52,738 nucleotides of DNA from Shinella sp. WSJ-2. Its GTDB lineage: Bacteria; Pseudomonadota; Alphaproteobacteria; Rhizobiales; Rhizobiaceae. A program made the position numbers and the translations under genes. Location of the stretch: the NCBI RefSeq assembly GCF_003432075.1, contig NZ_QWBU01000020.1, forward strand, positions 1 through 52,738. Direction: 5' to 3'. Numbering within the stretch: the stretch's first letter is position 1; every line of letters starts with the position of its first letter. The notes beneath the pieces were generated by a model that worked only from the letters and a program-made list of their open reading frames with translations, searched no databases and had not been told where the DNA came from. Of this stretch, positions 44,873 through 52,738 are shown one piece after another.

Positions 44873-45265
44873 TCAGGCGAGTGTCGGGGGACCGCGCGGA
44901 TGTCCGGGCAAAGCCTCATGCGCCGAAGGCGCGTGGTCGTCATACCCGTCGAAAATCCGCTGCGAGGGTTGTGCAAGCGGATTGAACAGGATGAGGACAG
45001 GACGATACGGCGGAACGAGGCCTGCCGCCATACCGCAGGCCAGCGTGCAGCAATCGGGAGCGAGCGAGCGCTCCTTGCCCGGCGTCGATGCCGGTTTCTG
45101 CTCGTCGAGATGGGTGATGCAGAGCGGATTACCATAGGCATCCACCGCCGAACTGCCGGCCGTGGCAGCTTGGGCCAAGGGGCTCAGAAGAACCTGCAAC
45201 GCCATCAGCACGGCGGCGGCGAAAGCCACCCAGCCGTTCCGGCGCTGCTGCATGTATATCGTCAT
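44873..45265 (-). CDS. DUF2946 family small exported protein
   Basis: A 130-residue protein with a signal or anchor helix (WVAFAAAVLMALQVLLSPLAQA) and a conserved DCCTLACGMAAG motif with three cysteines, as in DUF2946 proteins found beside copper genes. It may bind copper. I chose the ATG at 45265 over 45280. It heads the DUF2946/ycnI-like/copCD group and faces ric across an NnrR-type box. Confidence 0.75.
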   Translation of the reverse strand: MTIYMQQRRNGWVAFAAAVLMALQVLLSPLAQAATAGSSAVDAYGNPLCITHLDEQKPASTPGKERSLAPDCCTLACGMAAGLVPPYRPVLILFNPLAQPSQRIFDGYDDHAPSAHEALPGHPRGPPTLA

Positions 45266-45341
45266 CAAAACCTCTCGCACCGAGGCTTACCAAGCGCGCC
45301 GCGTGACGAAAAGGCTCCCGGCTCGCCGAATTGTCGCACTC

Positions 45342-45357
45342 TTTGCGGTGCAGCAAG
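45342..45357. promoter_or_regulatory. NnrR-type box between DUF2946 and ric
   Basis: TTTG-CGGTGCAG-CAAG, with an intact TTG-N8-CAA core. It lies 76 bases from the DUF2946 start and 109 from the ric start, so it could drive both the copper module and ric. Confidence 0.6.
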
Positions 45358-45466
45358 CAGCGCCACGATAACTTCTCATGCATCCGCTCTTTTGTTCGGC
45401 CGGGCGCAAAGATGACGCATGACGATCCTGCAAAATGGAGCTCTTCCCTCCTTCAAAGGATCAAGC

Positions 45467-46144
45467 ATGCAAACGCTTTCTCTCAAGACCACGGTGACCA
45501 CCATTGCCGCCGAACTGCCGGGTGCGGCCGAACTGTTTCGCCGCTCTGCCATCAATTTCTGCTGTGCGGGTGATATCCCTCTGCGCCAAGCGGCCGAACG
45601 GGCCGGCTTATCGCCGGCAGAACTGCTTGCCGAGCTGGAAGCGCTCCAGCGGATGGCCGGTATTGAAGCGCCACAGGAGACCGGGCCGCTCATTGATCAT
45701 CTTCTGTCGCGCTACCATGAGACCCATCGCCGCGAACTGGCCTTTTTGATCCCGCTTGCCGAGAAGGTCGAACGCGTTCACGGCGACCATCCCGTCGCCC
45801 CATCAGGACTGGCTCGCGCACTGGTCGCGCTGAAGGCGGAACTGGAAGACCACATGACGAGCGAGGAGCAAATCCTCTTCCCCCTGATGCGGCAAGGGCA
45901 AAACACGCGGATTTCCCGCCCGATCATGCAGATGCGCCATGAACATGCCGATACGGTCAGGCTTCTTCAGGATATCGAGCATGCAGCCCATGGCATGGCG
46001 CTGCCGGAGGGCGCCTGCGGGTCGTGGACGGCGCTCTATACGGGGCTGCGCAAGCTCACCGATGATCTCGTCTTGCACATGCATCTGGAGAATACCGTGC
46101 TTTTCCCGCGCTTCGAGACGCCGGAAGCCGCCATCGGCGCCTAA
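45467..46144 (+). CDS. ric: Ric/YtfE/ScdA di-iron repair protein
   Basis: A 225-residue protein. It has an N-terminal DUF542 domain with the FCCAGDIPL motif (C32, C33), then a hemerythrin-like domain (about 75-220) with His/Glu ligands in LLSRYHETHRREL, LEDHMTSEEQILFP, QMRHEHADTVR and LHMHLENTVLFPRFE. Ric proteins repair Fe-S clusters damaged by NO or peroxide. The ATG at 45467 begins at the conserved N-terminus. The NnrR-type box upstream fits induction by NO. Confidence 0.94.
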   Translation: MQTLSLKTTVTTIAAELPGAAELFRRSAINFCCAGDIPLRQAAERAGLSPAELLAELEALQRMAGIEAPQETGPLIDHLLSRYHETHRRELAFLIPLAEKVERVHGDHPVAPSGLARALVALKAELEDHMTSEEQILFPLMRQGQNTRISRPIMQMRHEHADTVRLLQDIEHAAHGMALPEGACGSWTALYTGLRKLTDDLVLHMHLENTVLFPRFETPEAAIGA

Positions 46145-46158
46145 GCCCGAGACGGAAA

Positions 46159-46185
46159 GCGGCATCCGGATTTTCCGGGTGCCGC
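46159..46185. terminator. Hairpin between ric and the 49-residue gene
   Basis: GCGGCATCCGG pairs with CCGGGTGCCGC (one wobble) around an ATTTT loop, 15 bases past the ric stop and just beyond the end of the convergent gene at 46201. There is no long T tract, so it is a modest terminator candidate for both. Confidence 0.6.
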
Positions 46186-46200
46186 TCCATCACACATTCG

Positions 46201-46350
46201 TCAGACGAAGACCATCACGGCCACATAGCCGACGGCGATCAGGACAAGCCCGGCGATCAGCATCGGTATCAGACTGCTGCCGTTGATTTCCCTGCCGCTG
46301 ACCTGCTCACCGGAAAACACCAGGGGTTTGCGCGGTTCTTTTTTGTCCAT
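46201..46350 (-). CDS. 49-residue membrane protein after nosX
   Basis: A small frame starting at ATG 46350. It encodes a charged N-terminus (MDKKEPRKPLVFSGEQVSGR) and one C-terminal transmembrane helix (PMLIAGLVLIAVGYVAVMVF). An AACGACGAGAGG stretch before the ATG can serve as ribosome-binding site. It lies 36 bases past the nosX stop on the same strand, so it is probably the last gene of the nos operon. I do not recognise a family. Confidence 0.65.
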   Translation of the reverse strand: MDKKEPRKPLVFSGEQVSGREINGSSLIPMLIAGLVLIAVGYVAVMVFV

Positions 46351-46386
46351 GACAGCCTCTCGTCGTTGCGGTGATCGAATGCTTGG

Positions 46387-47301
46387 CTAGACGCTGGCCT
46401 CCAGACGTGCGCCTTCGAAATGTCCGAGCATGACCCGGATTTCCTCCTGATCGGAGATCAGACAGGCAGCGGTGGCGAGTGCGTCGGCAATGGCGGCGGA
46501 TGGCGCCGAGACCGAGACCGAACGCCACGCCGATGCCGCCGGCCTGCCGGTCGTAGGATCGAGGATATGGCCATCGTGGCCTGCCTGATCGAAGGTCGTA
46601 CCGAGTGGGGCAGAAGTGGCGAGCGCGCGCTGGCGCAGCGACAGGCGTTCTCCCGTTTCCAGGCGTACCGGCCAGTTCCCGCCCTCCGGCTTACCGCCAA
46701 GCGCCCGCAGCTCACCCGTATCGATCAGGATATTGCTCAGCCCCTCCGCCTCCAGCAGGGCGGCGACCCGATCGGCGACATAGCCTTGGCCGATACCATT
46801 CAATGTCAGGGCCATGCCGGGTTGCAGGGTGATGGCGGCCGCGTCGAGTTCCACCTTCGCCCAGCCGGTCCCGCGGCGGACCGTCTCGACCGCTTGCGCA
46901 TCGGGCTTCCGCCCGCCTGCAGCCGCTTCGGCCCAGAGCGCCCAGAGCGGTTGCACGGTGGGGTCGAACCGTCCGCCGCTTGCGCGGTGGACGGTACCGG
47001 CCAGCGACAGGCAGTCGAGCAATTCGAAAGGCGGTGCGGGGAGATGCCCGTCGCGGTTCAGACGAGACAACGCGCTCTGCGGCCTGTAGAGGCTGAGCAT
47101 ATCTTCCAGCCGGTCGATCTCGGCCATGACGCGGGCGGCGATGACCTCCCCATCGGGATGGTCGAGCCGGATCGAGGCGCGTGCGCCCAACGCCTGTCCC
47201 GTCCATCGACGGGTCGTACCCTTTGAGGTCGCGCGGGCAGTAGCAGGCAAGAAGGCCAGAGCGGCGGAAATCGTGATCAGGCGGCGTCGGGTGATGGGCA
47301 T
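46387..47301 (-). CDS. nosX: NosX, ApbE-type flavin transferase
   Basis: A 304-residue exported protein of the ApbE family that attaches FMN covalently to NosR-type proteins. It has a Tat-like signal (ITRRRLITISAALAFLP). ApbE blocks visible are DRLEDMLSLYRPQSALSRLN, LTLNGIGQGYVADRV, ILIDTGELRALGG and HILDPTTGRPA. It starts four bases after the nosL stop. Confidence 0.95.
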   Translation of the reverse strand: MPITRRRLITISAALAFLPATARATSKGTTRRWTGQALGARASIRLDHPDGEVIAARVMAEIDRLEDMLSLYRPQSALSRLNRDGHLPAPPFELLDCLSLAGTVHRASGGRFDPTVQPLWALWAEAAAGGRKPDAQAVETVRRGTGWAKVELDAAAITLQPGMALTLNGIGQGYVADRVAALLEAEGLSNILIDTGELRALGGKPEGGNWPVRLETGERLSLRQRALATSAPLGTTFDQAGHDGHILDPTTGRPAASAWRSVSVSAPSAAIADALATAACLISDQEEIRVMLGHFEGARLEASV

Positions 47302-47304
47302 GGG

Positions 47305-47889
47305 TCAGCCTCCGGCTTTGTTGGGCAGGGCACGCAGGCGGCCATCGAAATCCGCATCGTCGTCGTTCCCCTGGTCCGCCCCGGCATCGACCGGCGCGAG
47401 AACCATGTCATTGGTGATGTCGGCGAGCGTCAGCACGCGGCCGCCCTCGGCGCGAACGAAATCCTCGGCGCGCTCCCGGCTGGAAAACGGAACCGCTTCC
47501 GGCGCCCCCATGCCGCCCGCACGCGCCGAGCCGAGAACGTAGAAAGCCTTGTCGGCGGCGATCCAGTTGCCATCGCCGGGGCGGCCCCAGGTCGCACCTG
47601 CTTTGCCCATGTCGTTGACATAGACGGCGAGGATCGGCGAGACCTGCTCGGGGCCGCGCATATAGGCGATGGCATCGCGCACCTGGCTGAAGAACAGCGG
47701 CGCGGCGTTGCCTTCGAGGAAAACCTGCGCCTTCGGGCCGGGATGCTCCAGGAGGTTCATTTGGCAATAGTGACCGAGGGTCTCCGGCGTCATGTCCTGC
47801 GGCGTCGTGCTCTGGGCCACCTCCTCCTTGCAGGCGGAAAGCAGCGCGAGGGCGGTGACGAACAGGGCTGAACGAAGCGAAATCCTCAT
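47305..47889 (-). CDS. nosL: NosL copper-binding lipoprotein
   Basis: A 194-residue outer-membrane-type lipoprotein with lipobox LLSAC (Cys near residue 20). It delivers Cu(I) for the NosZ copper centres. Conserved NosL segments are HYCQMNLLEHPGPKAQVFLE, with the Cys-x-Met copper site, and WIAADKAFYVLGS. It overlaps the nosY end by four bases. Confidence 0.95.
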   Translation of the reverse strand: MRISLRSALFVTALALLSACKEEVAQSTTPQDMTPETLGHYCQMNLLEHPGPKAQVFLEGNAAPLFFSQVRDAIAYMRGPEQVSPILAVYVNDMGKAGATWGRPGDGNWIAADKAFYVLGSARAGGMGAPEAVPFSSRERAEDFVRAEGGRVLTLADITNDMVLAPVDAGADQGNDDDADFDGRLRALPNKAGG

Positions 47890-48707
47890 GGTGTCACCTT
47901 ACGGAAAGCCGTCACGGCAAGCGCGATGGCGGCGAGCGGCCATACGAAGAGCGAAGCGGCCGATTGCCAGAGCGGAATGGCGCCCGCCGCACCGCCAATG
48001 CCGCCGGCCGCCGCAACGGCCTCCGCCGCCGAGAGATTGAAGACGCGGAAGGCATCGGCGGGATTGGCAAGCAGGGCAACCGGCAGCGCCTGCGTGGTGA
48101 AGGCACCGCCGCCATACGAGACGATCAACGCAAGCAGCGCGAGGTCGTAGAGCACGACCGCCACGAGCCAGAGCGCGATGGCAAAACCGGCGGCTCCGGA
48201 GGGCCTACGCGCCAAAGCCGAGAGCGCATAGCCCGCACCGAGGAAGGTGGCCCCGAGCAGCACGGAGGACCAGATCAGCCGCAACAAGGAGCCAAGCCCC
48301 CTAATCGCCTCGGCATCGGACCAGATGGCGACCAACGCCGCCGAGCCGTAACCGAGCGTAACCGCGAGAGAGAGGATCACGAGATGGGCGAGCAGCTTAC
48401 CGAGCAGGATGTGCAGGCGCGAGACAGGATAGGTGAGCAGCAGCGGCAGCGTGCCGCGCTCCACCTCGCCCGCTACCCCATCAAAGCTCATTAGGAGCGC
48501 GAGCAGCGGCACGAGATAGACGGCGAGCGACGTGAGCGAGGCGACCGTCACCGAGAGCCGGTCCACACCCACATCCCCCGTCGGTGCGGCACCGGCGGCA
48601 GCGAGCACCAGCGCAAACAGCACCATCATGCCCGTCGCGATGGAGACCCAGCGATTGCGAAAGGCGATGCGGAATTCCGAGATCGCGATGGCGAGGATGC
48701 GCTTCAT
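47886..48707 (-). CDS. nosY: NosY, ABC transporter permease of the nos system
   Basis: A 273-residue inner-membrane protein with six helices. The family start is RILAIAISEFRIAFRNRWV, and LMSFDGVAGEVERGTLPLLLTYPVSR is the conserved cytoplasmic loop. It forms a complex with NosF and NosD for maturation of the NosZ CuZ cluster. It overlaps nosF by four bases. Confidence 0.96.
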   Translation of the reverse strand: MKRILAIAISEFRIAFRNRWVSIATGMMVLFALVLAAAGAAPTGDVGVDRLSVTVASLTSLAVYLVPLLALLMSFDGVAGEVERGTLPLLLTYPVSRLHILLGKLLAHLVILSLAVTLGYGSAALVAIWSDAEAIRGLGSLLRLIWSSVLLGATFLGAGYALSALARRPSGAAGFAIALWLVAVVLYDLALLALIVSYGGGAFTTQALPVALLANPADAFRVFNLSAAEAVAAAGGIGGAAGAIPLWQSAASLFVWPLAAIALAVTAFRKVTP

Positions 48708-49606
48708 TGCCCGTCCCTCCGGCTGAAATGACTGTAGATATCTTCGAGGCTCGGTGGGATCACATCGAGATCCGCGACGTCGCCCCCGAGCGCGGCTATT
48801 CGGGCCAGGAGCGGCAGTTTTTGCGCCTGCGCGCAGGAAAGGCGCAGAAGTCCATCTCCGCTCGCAACGGCCTGGGGAAAGGCCGCCGTAAGAGAAGGTG
48901 TACGGTTGGAAGTGGGGCGAACGAGAAGGGAGACGGGCAGTGCCGCGCGGGCCCGCAGATCGGCGAGAGTGCCCTCTGCCACCAGTTCGCCCCCCGAGAG
49001 GATAAGGATGCGGTCTGTCCGCGCCTCTACTTCGGTCAGCACGTGGGAAGAAAGCAGGATCGCGGTTCCCTCGGCGGCGAGGCCGTCGAGGAGATCGTAG
49101 AAATCGCGCCGCGACACCGGGTCGAGACCCGACGTGGGCTCATCCAGTACGAGGAGACCCGGGCGACCGATCAGCGTCTGCGCGAGGCCGACGCGCTGGC
49201 GCATGCCCTTGGAATAGGTGCCGATGCGTCGGTGCCCCGCCTTCTCTAGCCCGACGCGGGCAAGAAGCGCCATGGCTTGCTTCGGGTTCTCCCCACGCAG
49301 TGCGAGATAGTGGCGAAGCTGCTCCTCTCCAGTCAAAGCGGGGTGGAAGGCAGCGTTCTCGGGCAGATAGGCCACCTGAGCGCGCGCCGCCGAAGAACCG
49401 GGCGCCATGCCGCAAACCGTGACGTCGCCGCTGTCATAGGGGATGAGGCCGAGGACGATCTTCATCAAGGTCGATTTGCCGGCACCGTTGTGGCCGAGCA
49501 GCGCCGCGCGTCGCCCCGCTTCCAGCGTCAGCGAAACGGCCTTCAGCGCCTTCACCTCGCCGAAGCGCTTAGTGAGCCGAGAGATTGTCAGGGTCGGTGT
49601 CATCAT
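48704..49606 (-). CDS. nosF: NosF, ABC transporter ATPase of the nos system
   Basis: A 300-residue ABC ATPase. Walker A is GHNGAGKST, the signature YSKGMRQR, and Walker B LLVLDEPTSGLDP. It energises the NosDFY complex in CuZ assembly. Two adjacent ATGs mark the start, and its 5' end overlaps nosD by 38 bases. Confidence 0.96.
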   Translation of the reverse strand: MMTPTLTISRLTKRFGEVKALKAVSLTLEAGRRAALLGHNGAGKSTLMKIVLGLIPYDSGDVTVCGMAPGSSAARAQVAYLPENAAFHPALTGEEQLRHYLALRGENPKQAMALLARVGLEKAGHRRIGTYSKGMRQRVGLAQTLIGRPGLLVLDEPTSGLDPVSRRDFYDLLDGLAAEGTAILLSSHVLTEVEARTDRILILSGGELVAEGTLADLRARAALPVSLLVRPTSNRTPSLTAAFPQAVASGDGLLRLSCAQAQKLPLLARIAALGGDVADLDVIPPSLEDIYSHFSRRDGQ

Positions 49607-50897
49607 AATTTCCTTCGGCCCAGCGACCCGCGGTTTCGGCTTCGTAGCCGAGGATTTCGGGCGGGACAGATATGGTGAGAGGCCGCATCAGCGGCGCACT
49701 GTCGCGTACGCCGCCGGGCAGCGTCGCGGGAAAGTCCCGCTGGCTCCAGCGCACGAGCTGCACGGCGGGCGAACCGATGAGCAGACTTGCCGCCGGCTGC
49801 GACCAGAGAATCTGGTCCATCAGATCGTTGGGGCGGTAGAAGCTGTCGGCGATGCCATCGCCATTCAGGTCAAAGGCCGGGTGGTCGGACCAGAAATTGC
49901 CCCTGCCCCGATGGCTCCATTCCATGTTGCGCGTGCCGACATATTTCACCTGCTCGCGGTTGGCGATGAAGGCGTTGCCGGTCAGTACGTTCTTCTCGGA
50001 CCCGGCGGTGAAATGGATGCCGATGCCGCAGCCCTCCAAGCGATTGTTCCAGATCAGGTTCTTGTGGGCGTTGTATATGAACAGGCATTTCTTGGTGCCG
50101 CCGCGCACGAGATTGCCCGTGACGTCGGCATTGTTGGCATAGTTCAGCATCAGACCGTGCTCGCGGTCGCCGAGGCTCAGATTGTTGAGGATCTTCGCCT
50201 TGTTGGAGAACATGATGGCGAAGCCGAGATGGTTGCCGATTGAGATATTGCCGGAGATCTCGGTGTTGCGGGTGTACATGAAATGCACGGCAAACCGCAG
50301 ATCGCGCATGACGTTGCCGCGGTAAATGCTATCGGCGCTGGCATTTGAGAAGATGCCATCACGGCCATAGCGGATGACATTGTTCTCGAGCAGCGTACCT
50401 GGGCTGTTCCAGACATAAATGCCGTTGCCGCGCTCATTCATGCGGGCGTTGTCCGTGCCGATGATCTCGTTTCCGCTGACGACGGCGTTGCGGCCGCCAT
50501 GCACATCGATGCCATGCATATTGCCGGTAATGAGCAGCTTCTCGATCCGCGCGCGATCAGCCCCCTGTAGAATCTTGACGCCAGAATCGAGGTCCTGATT
50601 GATGCGACCAGAGCCGGTGACGGTGAAGCCCGAAAGGGCCACATCCTCAGCGGATATCGTGACGACGCTGCCCTGTCTCTCGCCGTCGACCACCGCGCCG
50701 CGCGGCCCTCTGATCGTGAGCGGCCGGTCGATGGTGACGGGGCCGATATAGGCCCCGTCAGTGAGCACAAGCACATCGCCAGCCGCCGCACCGGCAATGG
50801 CCTCTGCGAGATTGCCCGCGCCCGGCGCGACAGCACTGTCCGCCGCGGCTAGCGGCGAAGCGAGCAGAAGGCCGATCAGGAGAACGGGCAGCCGCAT
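49569..50897 (-). CDS. nosD: NosD periplasmic CuZ maturation protein
   Basis: A 442-residue exported protein with a signal peptide (LPVLLIGLLLASPLAAA) and a right-handed parallel beta-helix of repeated CASH/NosD units (NAVVSGNEIIG, GTLLENNVIRYG, SIYRGNVMRD, TEISGNISIGN, LIWNNRLEGCG). It receives copper and helps load NosZ. It starts four bases after the nosZ stop. Confidence 0.96.
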   Translation of the reverse strand: MRLPVLLIGLLLASPLAAADSAVAPGAGNLAEAIAGAAAGDVLVLTDGAYIGPVTIDRPLTIRGPRGAVVDGERQGSVVTISAEDVALSGFTVTGSGRINQDLDSGVKILQGADRARIEKLLITGNMHGIDVHGGRNAVVSGNEIIGTDNARMNERGNGIYVWNSPGTLLENNVIRYGRDGIFSNASADSIYRGNVMRDLRFAVHFMYTRNTEISGNISIGNHLGFAIMFSNKAKILNNLSLGDREHGLMLNYANNADVTGNLVRGGTKKCLFIYNAHKNLIWNNRLEGCGIGIHFTAGSEKNVLTGNAFIANREQVKYVGTRNMEWSHRGRGNFWSDHPAFDLNGDGIADSFYRPNDLMDQILWSQPAASLLIGSPAVQLVRWSQRDFPATLPGGVRDSAPLMRPLTISVPPEILGYEAETAGRWAEGNYDDTDPDNLSAH

Positions 50898-50900
50898 GCC

Positions 50901-52738
50901 TCAAGCGTCCTTCGGTTCGACGAACATACGGCCGCGCATTTCCATGTGCAGCGCATGGCAGAACCATTGGCAATAGTACCAATAGACGCCGGGATTGGCC
51001 GCGACGAAGGTGACGGAGCTCGTCATTTGCGGTCCCACCTCCATGGCAACGCCATGGTTGCCCATGGTGAAGCCGTGCGTCAGGTCGTCGATCTCGTCGA
51101 GATTGGTGACGATAACCGTGACCTCATCACCTTCCTTCACGGTGAAGCTTTCCTGGCTGAAGCTCGGCGCGACCGACGTCATATAGACGCGCACCTTGTT
51201 GCCGTCGCGGATGATGGCGTCGGTCCACTCATCGATATTCACGCCGTCCAGCTCGGCCTGCTTGCGAGTTTCTGCCCACATCTCGTCCCGACGATCCCAG
51301 ACGGATTTTATATTTGGCAGGATAGAAGGTGCGACCGCGATAGCATCATGGGGCTCTGCGAAGGTCGGACCATCATGCACGAGCACCATCTTATCACCCG
51401 ATATGTCTATCAGCTGGTCGTTTTCGGGCTTAAGTGGTCCGACGTTCAGGAAGCGGTCCTTTGAAAATTTGCATAAGCACACCAGCCAGTCATTCGCCGC
51501 ATCGAGGGTCTCGCCCATAACAATTTTCAGATGTCCTGGCTGATACTGGACGTCGAGCTTGTCCTTGATCGGATTGATCTTCTCCCCAGAATACGCGCGG
51601 ATGGCCTCGTCGATGTTCCATTTCACCACCTGACTGTCGAGGAAGAGCGACGTATAGGCGTTGCCGCGACCATCGAAGGCGGTGTGCAACGGGCCAAGTC
51701 CGAGTTCCGGTTCCGCCACCACGGCACTGCGCGGCTCGGTATTGTCGTAGAAGATCGCATCGAATTTGGTGACGTCGAGCACTGTGACTGTCGGCGAAAG
51801 CTTGCCGGCGACGCACAAGTGCTTCTTGTCCGGCGCCATGTTGCAGCCGTGCGGGTTGTTGGCGATCGGGATGTAGCGCGTGAAGAGCGACTTGGCCTCC
51901 TTGCGGCCATCCAGCACCTTGACGCCGTTGATCTCTTCATACTTGCCGGCGGCGATCGCCTTCTCGATCTCGGCGAGGTTGAAGACGACGACGTGGTCCA
52001 TCTCGGACTTGGTCATCTCTTCCAACGACATGCCCATTTCGGAGTTGTAGCAGGTCGAGAAGGCCCACTTGCCCTCGTAGTCGGCATCGCAATTGTCGAG
52101 GTTGCCGGAAACCTGCACCTGCCAGGCGACCTCCCACTTATCGGCGTCGACTGCGGTGAAGATGTTCACATAGGTCGAAACGTCCTTCATGGTCGAGCCG
52201 TCGTTGACGAGCGGCGCCTCGTCCTCGCCGTTGCAGAAGACGTAGTTCGAGCGCGGCCACTTCTGCGGGCGAAGGCCGTGGATGCCCTTGGCGTTCGGGA
52301 TCTCCAGGATCGCGTCGGTCTTCATCACGTCGCAGCGCACGCGCGCGACGCGCGTATTGGCCTTGTCGTTCATGAAGAGGTAGCGCCCGTCATATTTTCC
52401 TTCGGTGAAGGACATGTGGACGTGGTGCAGGTCGCCGTTGTCGTGGATTTTCTTGCCGTTAGCGGCGAGCTGTTTCTTCGTCTTCTCCGTCATCGTGCGC
52501 TGGTGGATGTGGATCGATTCGTTCGTCTGGCCCCAGCCGGTGGCCGAGCAGCGGTTGAACACCGGCACACGCATCAATTCGCGCATCGAGGGAATGCCGA
52601 GGATACGCATCTCGCCGGTCTGGCCAGAGGACCAGAAGCCGTAATAGTCGTCCAGCTTACCGGGCGCGACCGAACCGTCGGCGCCCGCCGCGGCGCGGGC
52701 CGGCGTCGCAAGGCCAGCGGCGCCGAGGCCGAGGGCGG
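50901..52738 (-). CDS. nosZ: NosZ nitrous oxide reductase, 5' end missing
   Basis: A partial gene of about 612 codons that runs off the right edge; the first visible residues are the end of a Tat-type signal ([16 protein letters not shown]). NosZ reduces N2O to N2. The N-terminal propeller has DLHHVHMSF and [14 protein letters not shown] with CuZ histidines. The C-terminal cupredoxin domain has the CuA motif [12 protein letters not shown] (both Cys, His and Met). It looks like clade I, Tat-exported NosZ. nosR is expected beyond the edge. Confidence 0.97.
   Translation of the reverse strand, partial: ALGLGAAGLATPARAAAGADGSVAPGKLDDYYGFWSSGQTGEMRILGIPSMRELMRVPVFNRCSATGWGQTNESIHIHQRTMTEKTKKQLAANGKKIHDNGDLHHVHMSFTEGKYDGRYLFMNDKANTRVARVRCDVMKTDAILEIPNAKGIHGLRPQKWPRSNYVFCNGEDEAPLVNDGSTMKDVSTYVNIFTAVDADKWEVAWQVQVSGNLDNCDADYEGKWAFSTCYNSEMGMSLEEMTKSEMDHVVVFNLAEIEKAIAAGKYEEINGVKVLDGRKEAKSLFTRYIPIANNPHGCNMAPDKKHLCVAGKLSPTVTVLDVTKFDAIFYDNTEPRSAVVAEPELGLGPLHTAFDGRGNAYTSLFLDSQVVKWNIDEAIRAYSGEKINPIKDKLDVQYQPGHLKIVMGETLDAANDWLVCLCKFSKDRFLNVGPLKPENDQLIDISGDKMVLVHDGPTFAEPHDAIAVAPSILPNIKSVWDRRDEMWAETRKQAELDGVNIDEWTDAIIRDGNKVRVYMTSVAPSFSQESFTVKEGDEVTVIVTNLDEIDDLTHGFTMGNHGVAMEVGPQMTSSVTFVAANPGVYWYYCQWFCHALHMEMRGRMFVEPKDA

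Noticed and set aside
1-52738. CRISPR array
   Set aside because: No series of regularly spaced identical repeats was seen; the only repeats are regulatory boxes, IS ends and single hairpins.

Overview
The window looks like part of a replicon of a denitrifying alphaproteobacterium, most likely of the Rhizobiales/Rhizobiaceae. The evidence is a GC-rich coding background, a NapEFDABC periplasmic nitrate reductase, a copper NirK with NirV, a cNor operon in the order norE-F-C-B-Q-D, a nosZ-D-F-Y-L-X operon, an NnrR-type Crp/Fnr regulator and a pseudoazurin. The species, and whether this is chromosome or megaplasmid, cannot be told from the sequence. The left third has decayed genes, an insertion sequence and a toxin-antitoxin pair, so it looks like accessory DNA.

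Layout. 1-950: no recognisable intact gene; paired repeats resembling an IS end and a strong hairpin. 955-4100: a MarR regulator divergent from a ClC-type chloride channel with CBS domains, then a frameshifted orphan gene and a short histidine-kinase remnant. 4145-10025: a FadR-type GntR regulator, a long palindromic operator, and a five-gene operon (amino-acid-type ABC transporter, class V PLP enzyme, hydantoinase/dihydropyrimidinase). 10387-13710: a lone solute-binding protein divergent from a CHASE4-like/GGDEF/EAL protein. 13944-15421: an IS3-family element that has cut a DUF1206 gene. 16269-16999: an antitoxin/VapC pair.

17069-52738 is one continuous denitrification island. In order: napEFDABC (minus strand), nnrR, nirV-nirK, divergent nnrS; a four-gene operon of DUF2249, NnrS/CcoN-like and DUF59 proteins divergent from hemN; norEFCBQD; a small membrane protein and a hemerythrin; ubiTUV (O2-independent ubiquinone synthesis) divergent from ubiD-ubiX; pseudoazurin; a copper module (DUF2946, YcnI-like, CopC-CopD fusion); the NO-stress di-iron protein Ric/YtfE; then a 49-residue membrane protein and nosX-L-Y-F-D-Z, with nosZ running off the right edge.

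The genes fit one physiology: nitrate to N2 respiration, with electron delivery by NapC, NorC and pseudoazurin, copper supply for NirK and NosZ, anaerobic haem (HemN) and anaerobic quinone (UbiTUV) synthesis, and nitrosative-stress repair (Ric, hemerythrin, NnrS, DUF2249/DUF59 proteins). Nine Fnr/NnrR-type boxes, eight of them of the form TTTG-N8-CAA, lie upstream of nap, nirK/nnrS, DUF2249/hemN (two), norE/36188, norC, ubiT/ubiD, pseudoazurin and DUF2946/ric. This ties the poorly characterised genes to the known ones as one candidate NO/anoxia regulon.
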